Origin: Phymorhynchus buccinoides
Lineage: Eukaryota > Mollusca > Gastropoda > Neogastropoda > Raphitomidae
Reading direction: 5' to 3'
DNA: 64,000 nt
Assembly: GCA_017654935.2 (NCBI GenBank)
Contig: CM065712.1
Location: 27,645,760 to 27,709,759, forward strand
The position numbers and the translations under genes are program-made. The notes under the pieces were generated by a model, which worked only from the letters and a program-made list of their open reading frames with translations, ran no database searches and was not told the DNA's origin. How positions within the stretch are numbered: the stretch's first letter is position 1; every line of letters begins with the position of its first letter. Of the stretch, positions 59,201 to 64,000 are shown piece after piece.

Positions 59201-60240
59201 ATCTCATAATTCACTACACGTCCCCCGCTTGCAAGCTGCCAATGATTTGCCTCATTTTGGTGGTTAGCATAGCACAACGCCAGCAGAACGGATTCCTGGG
59301 AATATACGGGATAGCCGCTCGCGGTGTTGCACGCCCTCCACCCCCCTCCATCCCAATCCATACCTTACCTCGGAGTTCATAAAAAAAAAAAAAAAAAAAA
59401 AAACCCCATTTTTTTGGATGGATGCGCAAAAATTAGGCTAAGCCTCGAAGGGTTAGGCAGACATCATCAATCCTTTTTACTAACTACTACTACTAGTACC
59501 TACTGTATTAGCTACTACAACCACTACAGCTACAGTACTACTACACCTACAAGCTCAGTAGTCTTAAGTAGAGTAGATCTGCCTGGTAGCGATCTCAGGA
59601 TCTGCCTTCCTTCTAGGCCTATTTGACTAGTCACCACAATCACATTTGACAGACCCAGCCAGTCAGGTACCGTTCACTGTTCAGTCAGACAGTAAGCTAT
59701 CTGCAGTCTGCCAGTCTGGACTCCAGCAACGTCAAGCGGCCATTTTGTCATGACTTTTGGTTTTTAATTTCTAACCCTAACCCCAACCGTTAATCCTATC
59801 CTTTTCCCGGGCATTATCAATGGGCATTATATCCTAACCTGAGAGGGCTATCCCTGTCTAACCATTATCCCGACCTGCAGCAGAAAGAACGGGGTAGTTA
59901 GAGCAGGGCTAGTTAGCACCAGTTGAGCAGTGAGTTCCAAACTGATCTACAGATTATGAAAGAAATTGTGGTTTGTTAGGAGTATTACAGTAGTTAGCAG
60001 TGAGTCAATAGACTGAAAAAAAAAAAAAAAAAATCCATTGGCGTCTTTAAGACTATCTGTTTCAGTCAGTACGTCACTGGACACCTCTAACTACGAAATC
60101 TACTACAAAATCTTGTTTTAAGCCCCGTGAAAATTGAAACTGTGAAAATGTCTTCCATTAAGTTAACAATGCTTAGAATTGTAGTAATCTTGTATTCAAA
60201 CAACAAAAGTTAAGCAAAATCAATGTTATAAGCTACTTAC
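56231..60240 (-). other. leader intron region of gene C, no other gene
   Basis: It contains an inverted copy (56755-56885) of the repeat at 43935/45935, recognisable by gggatcatccca, gtacaaatgccccaacta and ccctggctta. A GA-rich tract fills 58030-58350, and A/T homopolymers of about 20 lie at 58671, 59132 and 59380. An ACT trinucleotide patch lies at 59480-59555. Frames at 57109-57291 and 57530-57790 show no domain. A ctaaccctaacc motif lies at 59773-59784. Confidence 0.5.
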
Positions 60241-60655
60241 CAGACAGCCAAAAACACATTGGCAAAAAATGTCTGCAGTCTTGTTGATCACATAACCGGA
60301 AGTTGGCACTGCGCATGTTTCCATTAGGCCAGCAAAATGTGTACAACCAATCAGAAAAGAGGTCACGAAAAGGTCAAGCTCATTATCTCTACAAGCCCAG
60401 GAGCCATAATCCGACCGAAATTTGCACACACACACCAATTACGAAAGTTGGTGGCTGCCACATTGGCACGCTTTTTCAACGGTTTTGTGTGCGCGAGGTG
60501 AATAGAGATCTGAGATAAATGCAGCAAAAGCATAGCCGAATGCCGCCGCGAAACGACCGAAACGTTCTACACGCTGTTTTCGTGAGGTGTTAGTTGCTTT
60601 TGATACGTTGGTGATAGTTAAATCCTGGGAACTATCCACCTCACCAAACAACACG
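60241..60655 (-). promoter_or_regulatory. probable 5' UTR exon and promoter of gene C
   Basis: The stretch is CpG-richer than its surroundings (gccgccgcgaaacgaccgaa), holds a CCAATCAG box (60347-60354), and ends in a strong minus-strand donor CTG|GTAAGT at 60241/60240. This is what the spliced leader of gene C requires. Two minus-strand open frames (60226-60438 and 60439-60654) have no domain and probably reflect the leader. The transcription start is not determined. Confidence 0.4.
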
Positions 60656-60784
60656 AAAAAAATATCACCTCACAAAAAAATCCGGACCTCACAAAAAAAT
60701 CCACTACAGAAACACATCCCCACGGATGGAAAACCATGACGGTCGGCACCACACAACCTATACGGTAGCGTTTATGAACACACT

Positions 60785-60819
60785 ACTAATCACACACACA
60801 CACACACACACAACAACAC

Positions 60820-60852
<33 letters not shown>

Positions 60853-60870
60853 ACACACACACACACGACA
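60785..60870. repeat. (CA)n microsatellite
   Basis: CA run with AAC and CATA interruptions. Confidence 0.93.
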
Positions 60871-60904
60871 ACACGGACACACTACACACTTGATTCCTAG
60901 GACA

Positions 60905-62112
60905 CCTATTTTCCCCCACTGGGACCTATCCCCCCGGAATTCTTCTTCCCGCGACTTTTCCCCCCCGGTACTCTTTCCCCCCGGACATTTTCCTCCCTAG
61001 GAGCTTTTTCCCGGACTGGGACGACACTTATCCGCCCCATAAGTATCATTGATTGGTGTGATCACGAAGCAAGCTATCAGACTGCAAGTGCATGCCTGCC
61101 CCTACCAAATAACACTAAACCAAGTGCGATCCACTTCGAGCGCAGAGCGACTGATGACTGATTTGAGAGACAGAGCAGATTTTTTTTTTTTTTGAGACCG
61201 GAGATCTTTGACCCCTGCCCTGTTTGTTTGACCCCGGAGAGACAGAGAGAGAGAATGGGGGGGGGGAGAAGGGCCTTCATTTGGTTAGACCGGGAGACTA
61301 GTGGACGCGGGAAAGTGAGGAGTTGGAGAGAGAGAGAGGAGGGACGGAGGGGAACCAGAGACGAGAGCACGATCCGACTGAGCGAGAGAGAGTCCCGGAT
61401 CGGCAAGACGATGGAGCGAGCGTGCCGATGGCTGAGAGTTTGTGGAGTGAGTGAAGATGTAGAGATGAGAGAGGAGACTGAGGGGTGGATGAGTGAGAGA
61501 TGAAGAGGGAGAGACGGTCGATTGAGGACAGGAGCAGACATAGCCCCGAGCAATGAGACGCCCTGTCGACCGAGCCAGACGAGAAGAGATGCAGAGGAGA
61601 TCTTTCAAGAGGAGGAAGAGAGATGAGTACGAGAGTGTAGAGATTTAGACATAAATAAATAATTCGCTTTCATATTGTTCAATCACAGATATACTCTTCA
61701 TTATGATGTTAAAAGTTTTATTTTGCATTACATTGAGATATGCAACTCTCTCTTGACAGATGTGACATGATAACTTCTCAGGTGACACTTCAATACCTTT
61801 CTGCTCTCTCTCTGTCACTCTCTCTCTCTCTGCGTCTCTCTCTCTCTCGACCTATCTCTCTCTCTCTCTCGCTACTCCGTCTCTCTCTCTCTCTCTCTCT
61901 CACTCTTTCTCATTCTCTCTTACTCTCTCTCTCTCGTGTATGCAAGTCTCTTTATACACCAATCAATGATACTGATAATATCGGGGAGGGGTGGGTGGGT
62001 GAACGGCGGTCTCGGAGGTGGGAGGGAAGTGTCCCAGGGGCAAGAAGTGATAGGGGGGAATAGTACCGGGGGGAAAGTGTCCTGGGGGGAAAGAGTTCCA
62101 GGGGGGAAAAAA
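60905..62112. mobile_element. 1.2-kb element with inverted, internally repeated ends
   Basis: The left end (60905-61020) is a string of ttccccccggac / ttccccccggtac motifs. The right end (62030-62112) is the inverted string gtaccggggggaaa / gtcctggggggaaa, finishing in ggggggaaaaaatag against ctattttccccc on the left. Between them are GA-rich (61240-61560) and CT-rich (61800-61940) tracts and no domain. Mobility is inference. Confidence 0.5.
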
Positions 62113-62115
62113 TAG

Positions 62116-62372
62116 ATTCATTCTACCCCTCTACCTTCCCTACTCGACGTAACATACACCCAGCCACCCCCAATAGCTTAGATTCTTTCTACCTCTCTAC
62201 CTTCCCTACTCGACGTAACATACACCCAGCCACCATCAATAACTTAGATTCTTTCTACCCCTCTACCTTCCCTACTCGACGTAACATACACCCAGCCACC
62301 CCCAATAGCTTAGATTCATTCTACCCCTCTACCTTCCATACTCGACGTAACATCGACCCAGCCACACCCACT
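62116..62372. repeat. 66-bp tandem repeat, about 4 copies
   Basis: Units start at 62116, 62182, 62248 and 62314 and contain ctctaccttccctactcgac and taacatacacccagccac. Copies are very similar. Confidence 0.95.
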
Positions 62373-62520
62373 TCCTCAACTCCGACTCCATTACCCACGT
62401 ATTTCCTTTACTTCTCGCAGGCCCAACCGTGCGATTAACGATACTCACTGGACTATCGGTATATGTGTGTGCGCACGCGCACACACGCACATACACATGT
62501 AGAAATACAATTAGAGACAG

Positions 62521-62762
<242 letters not shown>

Positions 62763-62763
<1 letters not shown>

Positions 62764-63565
62764 ACCCCTTACAGTCAGGTTCATGTGTAAATACATATTG
62801 TAAAACACAAAATGAGCGTGAAAGATCATCTTTTAATGACAGACAGATAGAGTGAGAAAACCGCATGTTAGAGCTGACACTAATGACTGATAATCACAGG
62901 CCCTATGACCTGTGAACAAAAGTGTGTGTGTGTGTGTTTATATGCTTGGCACCAATCGTAGTTAATTTCCACCTGACAACCAGTATTGGTCACATGCCAC
63001 CTTGATTACCTCAGGTGCATGGGCTCTGCTCAAGTGCTCATTAGCGATATGACTTAGCAGATTTGTGGAGTTCTGTGAATCTTATGTAAAAACAAACAAA
63101 CAAAAAACAACTACCAAATGGATGCAAACCCTGGCCAAGAGAGACGACTTACTTTCAAATTGTGCAGACCAGTTGATCACACGTGCCTTAGGTTAATACT
63201 AGCAGCACAGGTCTTTAGGATAGCAGTTACCAGGATAGCACTTCCAGATGTTTCCCACTCACTGTAGTCCATGTTTGCGGAGCCCCATCGGCTCTCGATC
63301 ACACTCACTGTGCTATTGGCCCTTCAAAATGTCTTCCACTGCATTTTCCCTGTTAATGCTGGTCGCGAATATATATGGTTATAGTGGTCTGTGCTTAATT
63401 GTATGAAGTTATACTAAAGCAATCCTTTCAACGCAGGCATTTTTCAGCCAAAACTTTCCATTAACCTTACCTAGGTAGAAAAAAAGATGATGTCTACAAT
63501 GTTGGGGGTTCCTCTGTGACATTCATAAAACAGGGCCTGTCCTTACCTCCCAAAATTAGGAACAT
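62763..63565. other. gene-less stretch
   Basis: No domain-bearing frame and no repeat recognised beyond a short TG run (62923-62937). Confidence 0.5.
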
Positions 63566-63930
63566 AAGGTCATTGGATAACAGACCCTCATTTGATGCCT
63601 TTCAGTGACATGGGTGTTAAATCATTGTGGTGCCAAGAGGCGACAGTGGCGATGAAAGGGTTAAGGTCACTCACTGGATAACAGACCCTTATTTGATGCC
63701 TTTTAATGGGTGTTCAATGACATGGGTGTTAAATCATTGTGGTGCCAAGAGGCGACAGTGGCGATGAAAGGGTTAAGGTCACTGGATAACAGACCCTTAC
63801 TTGATGCCTTTCAGTGACATGGGTGTTAAATCATTGTGGTGCCAAGAGGCGACAGTGGCGATGAAAGGGTTAAGGTCACTGGATAACAGACCCTTACGTT
63901 GCCTAGTGACATTGTTTTAGAAAATAGGCA
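63566..63930. repeat. 97-bp tandem repeat, about 4 copies
   Basis: Units start at 63566, 63663, 63775 and 63872 with aaggtcact(ggataacagac). The second unit carries a 15-bp extension and the last is truncated and diverged. Non-coding. Confidence 0.92.
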
Positions 63931-64000
63931 ACAGTTTAGGCGAGAAAGGGTTAAGTGCCTTAGAAGAACGTTGTTATTTGAAGGGCTGGCCCCTTAAAAA

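Overview
The window looks like nuclear DNA of a repeat-rich invertebrate, most likely a marine mollusc. This rests on intron-containing genes with GT-AG junctions, a RING/B-box/beta-propeller (TRIM-like) gene pair, a Penelope-like element, tRNA-derived SINEs, TTAGGG-type tracts and very abundant microsatellites. The species is not identifiable from sequence alone. Two 500-N scaffold gaps (10552-11051 and 41001-41500) and many single-base indels at homopolymers suggest a long-read scaffold, so some apparent frameshifts may be sequencing errors.

Layout. Positions 4.4-9.9 kb hold TRIM-like gene copy A on the + strand, with a RING/B-box exon and a propeller exon split by a 3.6 kb intron. Positions 25.1-31.2 kb hold copy B of the same gene on the - strand, with the same exon structure, phase and splice sites. 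Copy A has a clean RING exon and a broken propeller exon; copy B is the reverse. The spacer between them carries three unrelated minisatellites: a 40-bp unit (12.76-19.77 kb, about 175 copies), a 71-bp unit (20.3-21.9 kb, about 22 copies) and a 31-bp unit (22.06-23.96 kb, about 61 copies). The intron of copy B contains a decayed Penelope-like retroelement with RT and GIY-YIG remnants (26.6-28.9 kb).

Positions 32.5-47.3 kb are gene-poor and repeat-built. They hold a TG-rich tract, a tRNA-like SINE head, a LINE reverse-transcriptase fragment, a foldback palindrome flanked by direct repeats (37.8-39.3 kb), an 81-bp satellite running into a scaffold gap (39.8-41.0 kb), and a tandemly duplicated DNA-transposon-like block (43.3-47.3 kb) with a later MITE insertion that has an empty-site partner.

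Positions 48.1-60.7 kb hold a third gene (gene C) on the - strand, pieced together from splice phase and protein blocks. It has a probable 5' UTR exon at about 60.24 kb, a start-codon exon at 56.2 kb, an acidic serine-rich exon at 55.1 kb and a long, frame-broken exon at 48.14-50.86 kb. It belongs to a family of uncharacterised animal proteins with an N-terminal zinc-finger-like motif and a C-terminal region that may be tyrosine-recombinase-like. The right end is microsatellites, a 1.2 kb inverted-end element and two short tandem repeats (66 bp and 97 bp).

Functionally, only the TRIM-like genes (predicted ubiquitin ligases) and gene C have support as host genes. The remaining recognised sequence is mobile or satellite DNA.
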